The notes under the pieces: generated by a model
What the model saw: only the letters and a program-made list of their open reading frames with translations
Database searches by the model: none
What the model was told of the DNA's origin: nothing
DNA from: Moraxellaceae bacterium
GTDB lineage: Bacteria > Pseudomonadota > Gammaproteobacteria > Pseudomonadales > Moraxellaceae
Assembly: GCA_004173455.1 (NCBI GenBank)
Contig: SECL01000004.1
Coordinates: forward strand, 59,382 to 123,381
Length of the DNA: 64,000 bases
Direction of reading: 5' to 3'
Shown here: in pieces, positions 18,759 to 28,324 of the stretch
How the letters are laid out: every line of letters begins with the position of its first letter
Position numbering within the stretch: the first letter of the stretch is position 1
Position numbers and translations under genes: made by a program

Positions 18759-19574
18759 TTAGTCCGCCCATTTGGGGAGGCGTTTTTGTACAAATGCCAT
18801 GGTGCCTTCTATACCTTCTTCGCCAGCAACCGCTGCTGCAAACTGTATAGCAGCCTGATCGAGGGTTTTGTTCAGATCACTGACCTGCGTACTGTTGTGT
18901 AGTAATGCTTTGGTCACGCGATTGGCATGTGGTGCAGCACGACGAATTTGCTTGAGCACGGTGGCCAGTGCATTGTTTAGGCTGTCATCGCTATCATGCA
19001 CTTCATGCACAATGCCAATGCGGGCTGCTTCATGGCCATCAAACCGATTGCCCAATAATGCGAGGCGGCGCGCCTGAGTCAGACCAATACGCTGTACCAC
19101 AAATGGTGCAATTTGAGCTGGAATAATGCCTAGTCCCGTTTCAGGCAAGCCAAATTGTGCTGTGTCACGCGCGAGTGCGACATCAGACACACAAGCCAAA
19201 CCAAACCCACCGCCCAATACCGCACCTTCCAGTACCGCTACCACCACTTGCGGCGCATGATTGACTTTGTCAATTAAAGTACCAAATGCACGGTTAAAGC
19301 GGACATAACCATCCTGATTGCCTGCGCTCATTGCCTCGGCACGCAGGGCAGCCATATCTTTGATATCACCACCTGCACAAAAATGACCTTCTGCACCGCG
19401 CAATATCACTGCACGCACGGTTAAGTCATCTTTAATGGCGTCAAACACCTGCGACATTTCACGCAGCATTAATTCGCTCATGGCATTGCGCATGTCAGGG
19501 CGATTCATGGTCATGTGCAAGACTGCGCCGTCTTGTTGCAGACGCAGGGTTTGAGGGTTATCCAGTCCAAACAT
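18759..19574 (-). CDS. atuE: Isohexenylglutaconyl-CoA hydratase (enoyl-CoA hydratase family)
   Basis: The 271-residue crotonase-fold protein has the oxyanion-hole segments CAGGDIKDMAA and AVLEGAVLGGGFGLA. In the Atu pathway this enzyme hydrates the product of geranyl-CoA carboxylase to 3-hydroxy-3-isohexenylglutaryl-CoA. The assignment over a methylglutaconyl-CoA hydratase relies on cluster position. It lies 18 nt downstream of the second acyl-CoA dehydrogenase gene, so it is probably in the same transcript. Confidence 0.82.
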   Translation of the reverse strand: MFGLDNPQTLRLQQDGAVLHMTMNRPDMRNAMSELMLREMSQVFDAIKDDLTVRAVILRGAEGHFCAGGDIKDMAALRAEAMSAGNQDGYVRFNRAFGTLIDKVNHAPQVVVAVLEGAVLGGGFGLACVSDVALARDTAQFGLPETGLGIIPAQIAPFVVQRIGLTQARRLALLGNRFDGHEAARIGIVHEVHDSDDSLNNALATVLKQIRRAAPHANRVTKALLHNSTQVSDLNKTLDQAAIQFAAAVAGEEGIEGTMAFVQKRLPKWAD

Positions 19575-19592
19575 AATCTTTATCCTAAAAAC

Positions 19593-20756
19593 TTAAGGCT
19601 TGGCCGGTGCAATTTTCATGAGCTTGCAAATGATACCCAGCATGATCTCATCTGCACCGCCACCGATGGAAATCAGGCGGCCATCACGATATAACTGTGA
19701 TGCTGGGTTATCCCACATAAAGCCCATGCCACCCCAGAACTGTAAGCAGCTATCGGCAACGATGCGGGTTAAGCGACCTGCTTTCAGCTTGGCCATAGAG
19801 GCAAGTTTGCTGACATCTTGGCCAGCCAGCATGGCATCGCAGGCCTGATAGGTCAGGGCACGTAATGCTTCAATTTCAGTTTGCAGTTCGGCAAAGCGAA
19901 AGTGAATCACCTGATTGTTAATCAAAGGCTGCCCAAATACTTTGCGCTCACGGCAATAGTTAATGGTTTGCTCCAAGCAATAATCCATCGCACCGAGCGC
20001 ATTGGCCGCTAGCCATAAACGCTCTTCCTGAAACTGCATCATTTGCATGCGAAAGCCTGCGCCTTCTTCACCAATCAAATAGCGCTGTGGCACCCGGACG
20101 TTATCCATAAAAATCTGTGCCGTTTCGCTTGAACGCATGCCCAGTTTATGCAGCGGCTCAGAAAAACTAATCCCGGGTAAATTGGTTGGTACGACAATCA
20201 GTGATTTATTGACATGCGGCTTATCATCAGAGGTGTTGGCCAGCAAGCATAAAAAATCAGCTTGCAATGAATTGGTAATCCACATTTTGCTGCCATTGAT
20301 AATGTAGTCATCACCCTCTTTTTTGGCGGTGGTTTTAATGGCAGCCACGTCAGAACCTGCATGTGGCTCAGACACGGCAATAGAACCCACCAGCTCACCA
20401 CGAATCGCAGGCACCAAAAATTCCTGCTTGATTTCTTCGCTACCAAAGCGTGCGAGTGCAGGGGTACACATGTCCGTTTGCACCCCAATCGCCAGTGGCA
20501 CACCACCGCACACCATCGTGCCTAATGCTTCAGTCACTACCAGATTGTAGGAATAATCCAGGCCTAAACCACCATATTGCTCAGGTTTGCAAATTCCAAG
20601 TAGTCCAAGATCACCCATTTTCCTAAACACCTCATGCATGGGAAACTTGCCATCGCGTTCCCATTGCTGTGCATTCGGATTGAGCTCATTTTGTACAAAC
20701 TGCAATGTGGTACGCCTTAGGGCTTCATGTTCTGCTGTCAATCGCATCGTGGTCAT
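19593..20756 (-). CDS. Acyl-CoA dehydrogenase, second AtuD-type paralogue
   Basis: The 387-residue flavoprotein has the acyl-CoA dehydrogenase signature blocks: IAVSEPHAGSDVA, the MWITN strand and the C-terminal GGMGFMWDNPASQLYRDGR segment. It is strikingly similar along its length to the 385-residue neighbour at 20778-21935, so the two look like a tandem duplication. In the pathway it would oxidise citronellyl-CoA or a later chain-shortened acyl-CoA. A division of labour between the copies is possible but not shown. Confidence 0.85.
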   Translation of the reverse strand: MTTMRLTAEHEALRRTTLQFVQNELNPNAQQWERDGKFPMHEVFRKMGDLGLLGICKPEQYGGLGLDYSYNLVVTEALGTMVCGGVPLAIGVQTDMCTPALARFGSEEIKQEFLVPAIRGELVGSIAVSEPHAGSDVAAIKTTAKKEGDDYIINGSKMWITNSLQADFLCLLANTSDDKPHVNKSLIVVPTNLPGISFSEPLHKLGMRSSETAQIFMDNVRVPQRYLIGEEGAGFRMQMMQFQEERLWLAANALGAMDYCLEQTINYCRERKVFGQPLINNQVIHFRFAELQTEIEALRALTYQACDAMLAGQDVSKLASMAKLKAGRLTRIVADSCLQFWGGMGFMWDNPASQLYRDGRLISIGGGADEIMLGIICKLMKIAPAKP

Positions 20757-20777
20757 CCTTGCATTAGCGGGCGCTGA

Positions 20778-21935
20778 TTACTTTTGTTTTTTCGGCAGAA
20801 TATCCATCAGTTTGCAGATGATACCCAGCATGATTTCATCTGCACCGCCGCCAATCGAACCCAGACGGCCATCACGATACAGCTGGGATGCCGGGTTATC
20901 CCACATAAAGCCCATGCCGCCCCAGTATTGCAGGCAACTATCGGCCACTTCGCGTGTGAGCCGACCGGCTTTAAGCTTGGCCATGGAAGCCAGATTGGTC
21001 ACGTTTTCGCCGGCAATATGCGCTTCACAGGCTTGATAGGTGAGAGCGCGCAAGGCTTCAACTTCAGTTTGCAATTCAGCCAGACGGAAATGCACCGACT
21101 GGTTGTTAATCAACGGTTGGCCAAAGGTGGTGCGCTCACGGCAATAATCAATGGTTAACTCAATACAGCGATCCAGTCCACCCACCGCATTGGCCGCAGC
21201 CCAAAGGCGTTCTTCCTGAAATTGCATCATTTGCATCATAAAGCCCATGCCTTCCGCACCCACCAAGTTGCTTTGAGGCACGCGCACATTATCAAAAAAT
21301 ACTTGTGCCGTGGTGGTGGAGCGCATGCCCAGTTTGTCCAAAGGCTCAGAAAAGCTAATGCCTTCGGTTTTGGCAGGCACAATAATCATGGATTTATTGA
21401 CGTGCGGCTTATCATCAGAGGTATTGGCCAGTAAGCAAAAGAAATCCGCTTGCAATGAATTGGTGATCCACATTTTGGTGCCATTGATGATGTAATCATC
21501 ACCGTCTTTTTTGGCCGTGGTTTTAATGGCCGCAACATCAGAACCTGCATGTGGCTCAGATACGGCAATCGCTGCTACATATTCACCAGTAATGACTTTG
21601 TTTAAATATTTTTCACGTAGCTCAGCACTACCAAAACGTGCCAAAGCAGGGGTAGCCATGTCGGTTTGTACCCCAATCGCAAGCGGTACACCACCACAGG
21701 CAGCACGGCCGAGTTCTTCAGCCACCACCAAGTTGTAGGAATAATCCAGCCCTAAACCGCCATTTTCCTCTGGCTTGCAAATGCCCAGTAAACCCAGTTC
21801 ACCCATTTTTTTAAACACATCATGAATCGGGAAACGACCGGCGGCTTCCCACGCAGGGATATGCGGATTTAATTCTTTTTCAACAAACTGACGGGTGGTT
21901 TGACGTAGTGCATTGTGTTCAGTGGTAAATTTCAT
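20778..21935 (-). CDS. atuD: Citronellyl-CoA dehydrogenase (acyl-CoA dehydrogenase family)
   Basis: The 385-residue protein has the FAD/acyl-CoA dehydrogenase motifs IAVSEPHAGSDVA and GGMGFMWDNPAS. It sits directly after atuC in cluster order, the position of atuD in Pseudomonas aeruginosa, where the enzyme forms geranyl-CoA from citronellyl-CoA. A close paralogue follows 21 nt downstream. The 287-nt gap before it suggests either an internal promoter or an inserted repeat. Confidence 0.85.
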   Translation of the reverse strand: MKFTTEHNALRQTTRQFVEKELNPHIPAWEAAGRFPIHDVFKKMGELGLLGICKPEENGGLGLDYSYNLVVAEELGRAACGGVPLAIGVQTDMATPALARFGSAELREKYLNKVITGEYVAAIAVSEPHAGSDVAAIKTTAKKDGDDYIINGTKMWITNSLQADFFCLLANTSDDKPHVNKSMIIVPAKTEGISFSEPLDKLGMRSTTTAQVFFDNVRVPQSNLVGAEGMGFMMQMMQFQEERLWAAANAVGGLDRCIELTIDYCRERTTFGQPLINNQSVHFRLAELQTEVEALRALTYQACEAHIAGENVTNLASMAKLKAGRLTREVADSCLQYWGGMGFMWDNPASQLYRDGRLGSIGGGADEIMLGIICKLMDILPKKQK

Positions 21936-22222
21936 GGTTTTTCTTTCCTTAAAACTTTAAGTGAATTAATACAGGGCTTTGACAATTACTTTTCAAAGTT
22001 TATTTACTTAACCTTCGGTTCGACCTACTTTTCTTTTGGGAAAAGTAGGCAAAACCATTTTCCTTTCGCAGAACTCGACAACAATGATCATCTTTTCTGC
22101 ATCGTGCCTATTTAAAATTCTTCAGCAATTCGACGTAGCCCTGTCTCGAACAACTGCAAAAGGTCTTTCTTCTATTCAGATGCTATCGAGAATTTAATTA
22201 AGCTATTTCTTATAGCGTAAAA
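21936..22222. repeat. Intergenic element with a perfect 10-bp palindrome between atuC and atuD
   Basis: The gap is unusually long for this tight cluster. It holds a perfect inverted repeat (22024-22033 with 22040-22049, loop TTTTGG) followed by AAAACC-type sequence. This phrase resembles short dispersed intergenic repeats seen in other gammaproteobacteria. It may be a mobile repeat or a processing/termination site splitting the operon. No credible gene is present. Confidence 0.45.
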
Positions 22223-23839
22223 TTAAAGTCTTGCTGCACCAAATGTAATGGGGTTCAGTGTACGCTGGTCGGCTTCATGAATGGTTTGCAATAAAAACAC
22301 CAACAAACGACGCGTATCACGGGGGTCAATTAGGCCATCATCATGTAGGCGGGCAGAGTTAAACAACGCCCCACTTTGCTGTTCCAGCTTCGCGGCCGTG
22401 CCTTGTTCCAGAAAATCCAGTACTTGTGGATCAGGTTGCATGCCTTTTTGACGCTGTTTTTCTTCGGTAACAATGCGCAGCACCTTGCCAGCTTGCGCGC
22501 CACCCATTACCGCAGTACGTGAGTTTGGCCACGCAAAAATAAAGCGAGGAGACAAGCCACGGCCGCACATGGCATAGTTACCAGCACCATAGGAGCCGCC
22601 AATCACAATAGAAATCCGTGGCACCCGTGCATTGGCAACCGCCTGAATCAGCTTGGAGCCATGTTTGATAATACCGTTTTGCTCGGCATCCGTACCCACC
22701 ATAAAGCCTGTGGTGTTGTGCAGGAAAATTAATGGACGTTTGGTTTGGTCGCAGAGCTGAATGAACTGAGCCGTCTTGACCGCGCCTTGTGGGGTAATTG
22801 GCCCATTGTTGGTAATAATACCAATGACCTTGCCGCTAATTTTTGCCCATCCACATACCGTATGCGAATCAAGCTCCTGCTTGAATTCCAAAAATTCTGA
22901 GTCATCGACTAAACGCGCAATAATTTCCTTCATATCAAACGGCTGTTTGGTATCGGCAGGAATCAGGCCCAATACATCATCCATTGGATAACGGGGTTCT
23001 AAATAACTGCTCGCTGAAACAGCTTCAATTTGTTCGTTCCAATTGAGCAGGCTCATCACATTGCGCGCCATGCGAATCCCGTCAGCATCATTTTCTGCCA
23101 GATATTCAGCCGTACCCGCAACCTGTGAGTGCATTTCAGCGCCACCAAGCTCATCACTGCCTGCCACCTCGCCAGTTGCTGCCAGCAATAATGGCGGGCC
23201 TGCAAGGAACATTTCAGTTTGCTTGCGAATAGCAATCACATAATCTGACAAGCCGGGCTGATAAGCACCACCTGCTGTGGCGTTACCATGTACCACAGAA
23301 AGCTGGGGAATACCTGCCGCAGACAAACGCGCCTGATTGGCAAAGGTTCTACCGCCCGGAATAAACACTTCAGCCGCATAATTAAGGTTGGCACCGCCAC
23401 TTTCAGTTAAGGTAATAACAGGCAGTTTGTTTTCTAGCGCAATTTCCTGCAAACGCAAGGTTTTTTGTACGCCCATCGGCGACATGGTGCCGCCTTTGAT
23501 CGCGCTGTTACTGGCGCTGATCAGGCAACGTACGCCTTCAACAAAACCAATGCCTGAAATAATGCCGCCACCTGCGTCAGAGCCGTCTTTGTCATCAAAC
23601 ATCTGATAACCCACAAACTCGCACAGCTCAACAAATGGCTTGCCAGAATCCAGCAATAGTTGTAGGCGCTCATGCGGTAAAATCTTGCCGCGTTTGTCAA
23701 ATTTAGGCTTGGCTTCCAGTGATTTGCTTAACACCTTTTGCTGTACCGCACGCATCTCATCAATAGATTTTTGCATGGCCGTACGATTGAGTGCAAAGTC
23801 AGCACTATTGCTATCCACTGCTGTATTTAAAATGCTCAT
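22223..23839 (-). CDS. atuC: Geranyl-CoA carboxylase carboxyltransferase (beta) subunit
   Basis: The 538-residue protein has the acyl-CoA carboxyltransferase fold in two halves, with GGIISGIGFVEG in the N-half and the GAGNYAMCGRG and AQAGKVL blocks in the C-half. Length matches AtuC and MccB. With AtuF it forms the biotin carboxylase complex. The geranyl-CoA specificity is inferred from the neighbouring atuA and atuB genes; methylcrotonyl-CoA is the alternative substrate. It lies 48 nt after atuB. Confidence 0.88.
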   Translation of the reverse strand: MSILNTAVDSNSADFALNRTAMQKSIDEMRAVQQKVLSKSLEAKPKFDKRGKILPHERLQLLLDSGKPFVELCEFVGYQMFDDKDGSDAGGGIISGIGFVEGVRCLISASNSAIKGGTMSPMGVQKTLRLQEIALENKLPVITLTESGGANLNYAAEVFIPGGRTFANQARLSAAGIPQLSVVHGNATAGGAYQPGLSDYVIAIRKQTEMFLAGPPLLLAATGEVAGSDELGGAEMHSQVAGTAEYLAENDADGIRMARNVMSLLNWNEQIEAVSASSYLEPRYPMDDVLGLIPADTKQPFDMKEIIARLVDDSEFLEFKQELDSHTVCGWAKISGKVIGIITNNGPITPQGAVKTAQFIQLCDQTKRPLIFLHNTTGFMVGTDAEQNGIIKHGSKLIQAVANARVPRISIVIGGSYGAGNYAMCGRGLSPRFIFAWPNSRTAVMGGAQAGKVLRIVTEEKQRQKGMQPDPQVLDFLEQGTAAKLEQQSGALFNSARLHDDGLIDPRDTRRLLVFLLQTIHEADQRTLNPITFGAARL

Positions 23840-23887
23840 GTCTCATTCTCTTCACTATATTCTTTAAGGCCAATAGAGTGCTTAAGG

Positions 23888-24796
23888 CTATTGTGGCGCG
23901 TCTGCTTCAGTCCCTTGATCCTCTGGCGCTCTGGGCTTTAAAACATCAGGAATAAATGCACGATGGAAACCATTATAAGAGTGGCTGTTTTTGGCATCAG
24001 ACAGTGGGTACATGCGTGTACCCAGAGAGGCTGCACCATCAATGCGCAAGGTCACGCCCGATACAAAGGCGCTGGCTTCCGACAGCAAATAACAAATGGC
24101 CGAGGACACTTCCGATTCTGTCCCCATGCGTTTTAAGGGGACATTGCCTGCTAAGCTGGGGATCACAAACTTGGCAAAATCACCCTGATAGGTATCCATC
24201 CCAGAGGACATAATCCAGCCAGGAGATACTGCGTTAACACGCACACCAGATTTTGCCCATTCCACTGATGCGGTTTTGGTGAGGTTATCCACACCAGCGC
24301 GTGCGGCACCCGAATGCCCCATACCTGGCATACCACCCCACATATCGGCAGTCATATTGACCATGCTGCCACCGTGTTTTTTCATCCACTGATTGTAGGC
24401 TTCGCGCATCATCAGGAATGTGCCATTGAGGTTATTGCGCACCACGGCATCAAAGCCATTGGTTGAAATATCTTCTAGCGCCGAGGGAAACTGACCGCCA
24501 GCGTTATTGACCAAACCATCAATTTTGCCAAACTGCTCAAGCACGCTGGCAACGGTGGCCTTAACTTGTGCTTCATCACGGATGTCGCACACTAGCCCAA
24601 TTGCCTTGCCACCATCACTGGTAATTTCCTGCACCACAGTGTCCAGTTTTTCTGGTTTGCGTCCAGTAACCACCACTTGCGCGCCGAGACTGGCCAGTTC
24701 ATGCGCGGTACAGCGTCCAATGCCTGAACCACCGCCTGTAACAATAATGACTTTGTCTAAAAAAGCATCGTGGCGAAAAATGGAGTGATACGACAT
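23888..24796 (-). CDS. atuB: SDR oxidoreductase of the terpene-utilisation cluster
   Basis: The 302-residue short-chain dehydrogenase has cofactor loop TGGGSGIG, NNAGGQ and a C-terminal LRIDGAASLGTRMYPL extension typical of AtuB-like members. The usual YxxxK is not obvious: the segment after TADMWGG reads GHSGAARAGVD, with Ala in place of Lys nearby. This departure from a classical catalytic site occurs in some peroxisomal trans-2-enoyl reductase-like SDRs. It follows atuA by 57 nt. Confidence 0.82.
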   Translation of the reverse strand: MSYHSIFRHDAFLDKVIIVTGGGSGIGRCTAHELASLGAQVVVTGRKPEKLDTVVQEITSDGGKAIGLVCDIRDEAQVKATVASVLEQFGKIDGLVNNAGGQFPSALEDISTNGFDAVVRNNLNGTFLMMREAYNQWMKKHGGSMVNMTADMWGGMPGMGHSGAARAGVDNLTKTASVEWAKSGVRVNAVSPGWIMSSGMDTYQGDFAKFVIPSLAGNVPLKRMGTESEVSSAICYLLSEASAFVSGVTLRIDGAASLGTRMYPLSDAKNSHSYNGFHRAFIPDVLKPRAPEDQGTEADAPQ

Positions 24797-24853
24797 AATG
24801 ATTTCCCAAAAAAAGAGTTTTCGTATAAATTTTTAAATAAACGATCAAGGTGT

Positions 24854-26674
24854 TTAGGATAAAAGGGAGGCAGGAATGGTGACGGGCATATCTAGCAATT
24901 GCTGGCCAAATGCCTTGCCTTGCGGGTCAATCCTTAAGCTGGCAATACCACCGCCGCCCAGTGCATTTTTCAGCATAAAGTTCAGGGCATGAAAACCCGG
25001 TAACTCATAACGGATCACTTCACTGTTGGCATCGTCAAGCACATGCTGCATATAGTCTGCAACGGCCTTTTCGGTGAGTGCAGCACGAATCCACGGTAAA
25101 AATTCGGGTTGACGCGCGATCACACCAATATTGGAGTGATTACCTTTGTCGCCACTCCGCGCATAGGCCAGTTGAATGAGCGGTACTTCAATCAGCGCAT
25201 CTTTAGCGTGCAGGTTTGCCGCTTCACTAGTGGGCAATGGGGCAGGAAGCTGAGTCGGGCTGGCCGTAACAGGAACAGCAGTACGCTTGCCATTGACTTC
25301 AACTTCAGCATTAACCTGATCTTTATTCGCCAGAAACGAGAATAATTTAATCACAGGCGATACTTTAGGGCGTCCACCCACAATGCCGGTAATTCCCGGT
25401 GCCATGCCTGTTGCAGCTTGCGCAATTTCAGACGCAAAGAACAGACAGGCTTCCTTAAATGGATGGGTCACTGCCATTTTGACAATCACTTCACGGCTGT
25501 CAGGGTAACGAGCCTGTGCGCCATACGTGGTTTCTGTACCCAAAATTTCAACAGAGGTTGAGCTAAAACCGGGCACACCACGCATGGATAGTACGCGTTG
25601 GCATTTGTCCAGAATCGCTTGAGATACTGCTTCACCTTTGGCTTTGGCATCAATACCACCCAGCATAAAGCTGACCAATACCCGGAAGCCATCAGCATAA
25701 GTGGCACTGACTTTGTATTGATGGGTAGGCGCACGACCTTTGGCACCACGCACCAGCACGCGGTTTTCACCGACTTGCTCAAGCTCAACATGACTAAAAT
25801 CGGCCACCACATCAGGCAGCAAATAGCTTTGCGGGTCGCCAATTTCATAGACAATTTGCTCACCCACGGTCGCCGTACTCACCAAACCGCCTGTTCCCTC
25901 AGGCTTGGTCACCACAAAACTGCCATCGCGTCTTACTTCAATAATCGGGAAACCCATATTGGCATAGCCATCTTTTACTAATTGCCAATCGGTGAAGTTG
26001 CCACCCGTACATTGCGCACCACATTCAATCACGTGGCCAGCAAGAGCACCCTGTGCCAGCAAGTCATAATCCTTTGCGCTCCAGCCAAACTCATGCATGA
26101 GTGGCCCAAGCACTACGGCAGAATCCACCACACGGCCTGTAATGACAATGTCAGCACCCTGATCCAGTGCCACCTGAATAGGAGTAGATCCCAAGTAAGC
26201 ATTGATACTGGCGATATTGTCAGGCAAGGGCGCGCCGGTTTGCATCTCGGTCACATGGGCGGCACGCAACTGGTTTTGCTGTGCCATAAGATCATCACCT
26301 AACACCACGGCAACTTTTAAATCAAGCCCCGCATCGGCAATCAGTTTGTTTAATGCATCACGGCATGCCAGCGGATTGACACCACCTGCATTGCTAATTA
26401 CTTTAATATTTTTCTTAGCAATAGTTTTTAGCAGCGGCGCCATCACACGGGTGACAAAATCGGTGGCATAGCCCATGGCTGGATCTTTCATTCGGGCATT
26501 GGCCATAATAGACATGGTAATTTCAGCCAAATAATCAAACACTAAATAATCGATGTCGCTGTTATGAACCAGCTGAAAGGCAGCGGTATTGGTATCGCCC
26601 CAAAAGGCTGATGCACAGCCTATTTTTATAGTTTTTGAAGAATTTTCGATGCTGCTATTAATCGGGTTGCTCAT
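24854..26674 (-). CDS. atuA: Acyclic terpene utilisation protein AtuA (DUF1446)
   Basis: The 606-residue protein has the DUF1446/AtuA domain at the N-terminus, with [21 protein letters not shown] and [10 protein letters not shown] blocks. The C-terminal alpha/beta domain begins around residue 495 and includes the [14 protein letters not shown] segment diagnostic of this family. The biochemical role of AtuA is not settled. Its presence is the strongest marker that the cluster is for acyclic terpenes rather than leucine. It is the first gene, divergent from the TetR regulator. Confidence 0.9.
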   Translation of the reverse strand: MSNPINSSIENSSKTIKIGCASAFWGDTNTAAFQLVHNSDIDYLVFDYLAEITMSIMANARMKDPAMGYATDFVTRVMAPLLKTIAKKNIKVISNAGGVNPLACRDALNKLIADAGLDLKVAVVLGDDLMAQQNQLRAAHVTEMQTGAPLPDNIASINAYLGSTPIQVALDQGADIVITGRVVDSAVVLGPLMHEFGWSAKDYDLLAQGALAGHVIECGAQCTGGNFTDWQLVKDGYANMGFPIIEVRRDGSFVVTKPEGTGGLVSTATVGEQIVYEIGDPQSYLLPDVVADFSHVELEQVGENRVLVRGAKGRAPTHQYKVSATYADGFRVLVSFMLGGIDAKAKGEAVSQAILDKCQRVLSMRGVPGFSSTSVEILGTETTYGAQARYPDSREVIVKMAVTHPFKEACLFFASEIAQAATGMAPGITGIVGGRPKVSPVIKLFSFLANKDQVNAEVEVNGKRTAVPVTASPTQLPAPLPTSEAANLHAKDALIEVPLIQLAYARSGDKGNHSNIGVIARQPEFLPWIRAALTEKAVADYMQHVLDDANSEVIRYELPGFHALNFMLKNALGGGGIASLRIDPQGKAFGQQLLDMPVTIPASLLS

Positions 26675-26739
26675 CGTGCTGACTCAATGTACCATTCGTA
26701 TAGCAACCATACCAAGCAAGCGCTAGGTTTGTGATTGTT

Positions 26740-26754
26740 AAAATGTATCATTTT
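26740..26754. promoter_or_regulatory. Palindrome in the atuR-atuA divergent promoter region, candidate TetR operator
   Basis: AAAATG-TAT-CATTTT (6-bp arms, 3-nt spacer) is a perfect inverted repeat in the 208-nt gap between atuA and the TetR gene. A related half-site, TATAAAATGG, follows a few bases later. Position and symmetry fit a TetR-family operator controlling both genes. Confidence 0.5.
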
Positions 26755-26882
26755 GAGTGTATAAAATGGTCAATCAGGCAAAACGATCGTGTACGTTTAA
26801 ACTTTAAATTTCACAAAGCTTGATGTTATTCGACTTTAAGTCTAAATAAAGCTGCATTAATTGAACATTACGGATTGGAACA

Positions 26883-27488
26883 ATGGCTGAAGTTAAAAGT
26901 CTGGCGCAATTACCACAAATAGGGGAACTTGATGATAGCCCTCGTGGTCGCGTCATGCGCGCAGCAGCATACCTGTTCCGCAAAAATGGTTATGCATCAA
27001 CCACGGTGCGGGAGCTGGCACAATTGGTTGGCATTCAGTCAGGCAGCCTGTTCCATCATTTTAAAAGCAAAGATGATATTTTGCTGGGAGTCATGGAAGA
27101 GGCCATTCGTTACAACACCTTACGTCTTGAGCAAGCGGTACAACAAGCCACAGGGACACAACAACAAATTCGCGCATTGATTCGCGCCGAGCTAGAATCC
27201 ATCAATGGTGATACTGGAGTTGCCATGGCAGTCTTGGTATTTGAATGGGATGCATTGTCGCCAGAACGCCAGAATTATTTGCTCAATATGCGTAAGCACT
27301 ATGAGCAAATCTGGCTAAACGTACTGGAGCGGGCGCGCGAAGAAAACCTGATCATCCATCCGCCATTTATCTGGCGACGTTTGATTGGCGGCGCGATTTC
27401 ATGGACAGTGACATGGTACAAACCCGAGGGCAGTATGACGCTGGATCAACTGGCTGATACCATCATGCAAATGGGAAAGGCTAAATGA
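26883..27488 (+). CDS. atuR: TetR-family regulator, probable AtuR
   Basis: The 201-residue protein has an N-terminal TetR helix-turn-helix (about residues 21-67: GRVMRAAAYLFRKNGYASTTVRELA and SGSLFHHFKSKDD). Its C-terminal ligand domain ends with a TWYKPEGSMT segment common in such fatty-acid/acyl-CoA-linked regulators. It is divergent from atuA, as atuR is in Pseudomonas, so it probably represses the cluster until a terpenoyl-CoA is present. The symbol is by context. Confidence 0.75.
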   Translation: MAEVKSLAQLPQIGELDDSPRGRVMRAAAYLFRKNGYASTTVRELAQLVGIQSGSLFHHFKSKDDILLGVMEEAIRYNTLRLEQAVQQATGTQQQIRALIRAELESINGDTGVAMAVLVFEWDALSPERQNYLLNMRKHYEQIWLNVLERAREENLIIHPPFIWRRLIGGAISWTVTWYKPEGSMTLDQLADTIMQMGKAK

Positions 27489-27521
27489 GCGGCTTCAACA
27501 CAAGGGTTTGCAGCATTAAAA

Positions 27522-27551
27522 ATGCCAGTCTGTATAAAACCAAACTGGCAT
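27522..27551 (+). terminator. Hairpin after atuR, no U-tract
   Basis: ATGCCAGT (27522-27529) and ACTGGCAT (27544-27551) form a perfect 8-bp stem with a 14-nt loop, 33 nt after the TetR gene. No T-run follows. Confidence 0.45.
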
Positions 27552-27661
27552 GGATGAGCAGAATAAAACCGCTGCTGTGCTTCATCTGATATCTAGAAAA
27601 TACGGAATTTTTTTAAAATATAAAAAAGCTTTTAAAATATAAGATAAAAATAGCCAGTTAT

Positions 27662-28324
27662 TTATGAGCCACAATGCATAAGCCGTTCATGCATAAAGCG
27701 CACAGGTTCAAATAACGGCTGACCATCTAAATAAGCCTGATTACCCAGCAACGCCACTCGTCCGGCAGCAATCCAACCCATAATGCGTGGATACAACTCA
27801 TGTTCAAGCACATGAATCTTGTCTTTCAGGCTTTGTATATTATCCTGCGGACACACCTGCAATACCGACTGGGCAATAGCTGCACCCGAATCCAGCTCTG
27901 CGGTGACAAAATGCACCGTACAACCATGAAAACGGTCGCCTGTGTTGAGCACCCTCTGATGGGTATTCAGACCCTTATAAGCCGGTAAAAGTGAGGGATG
28001 AATATTAATCAACTGGCCACTAAAGCGACTAACAAAATTAGCCGTCAGCACGCGCATAAAGCCAGCCAGTACAATTACATCAACCTGCCAGTTCAGTAAT
28101 ACAGCAATCATTTCGGCTTCAAAGGCATCACGATCAGCAAACTTGCGGTGGTCAATCACCACAGTGCGGATTCCAGCTTCTTTGGCGCGTTGCAGGGCGT
28201 AGGCATCCGGAATATTGGAAATAACCCCAACCAGCTCTGCCTGAATGCGACCCTGCTGAGCCGCATCAATCATGGCCTGAAGATTACTTCCATTGCCTGA
28301 TGCTAAAACTGCAAATCTAATCAC
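27662..28324 (-). CDS. purN: Phosphoribosylglycinamide formyltransferase
   Basis: The 220-residue protein matches PurN, which formylates GAR using 10-formyl-THF in purine synthesis. Visible are the phosphate-binding SGNGSNLQA near the N-terminus and the catalytic [12 protein letters not shown] (Asn, His) and [10 protein letters not shown] (Asp) segments. The start is GTG at 28324, overlapping the purM stop as GTGA, so translation is coupled to purM. Confidence 0.95.
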   Translation of the reverse strand: MIRFAVLASGNGSNLQAMIDAAQQGRIQAELVGVISNIPDAYALQRAKEAGIRTVVIDHRKFADRDAFEAEMIAVLLNWQVDVIVLAGFMRVLTANFVSRFSGQLINIHPSLLPAYKGLNTHQRVLNTGDRFHGCTVHFVTAELDSGAAIAQSVLQVCPQDNIQSLKDKIHVLEHELYPRIMGWIAAGRVALLGNQAYLDGQPLFEPVRFMHERLMHCGS

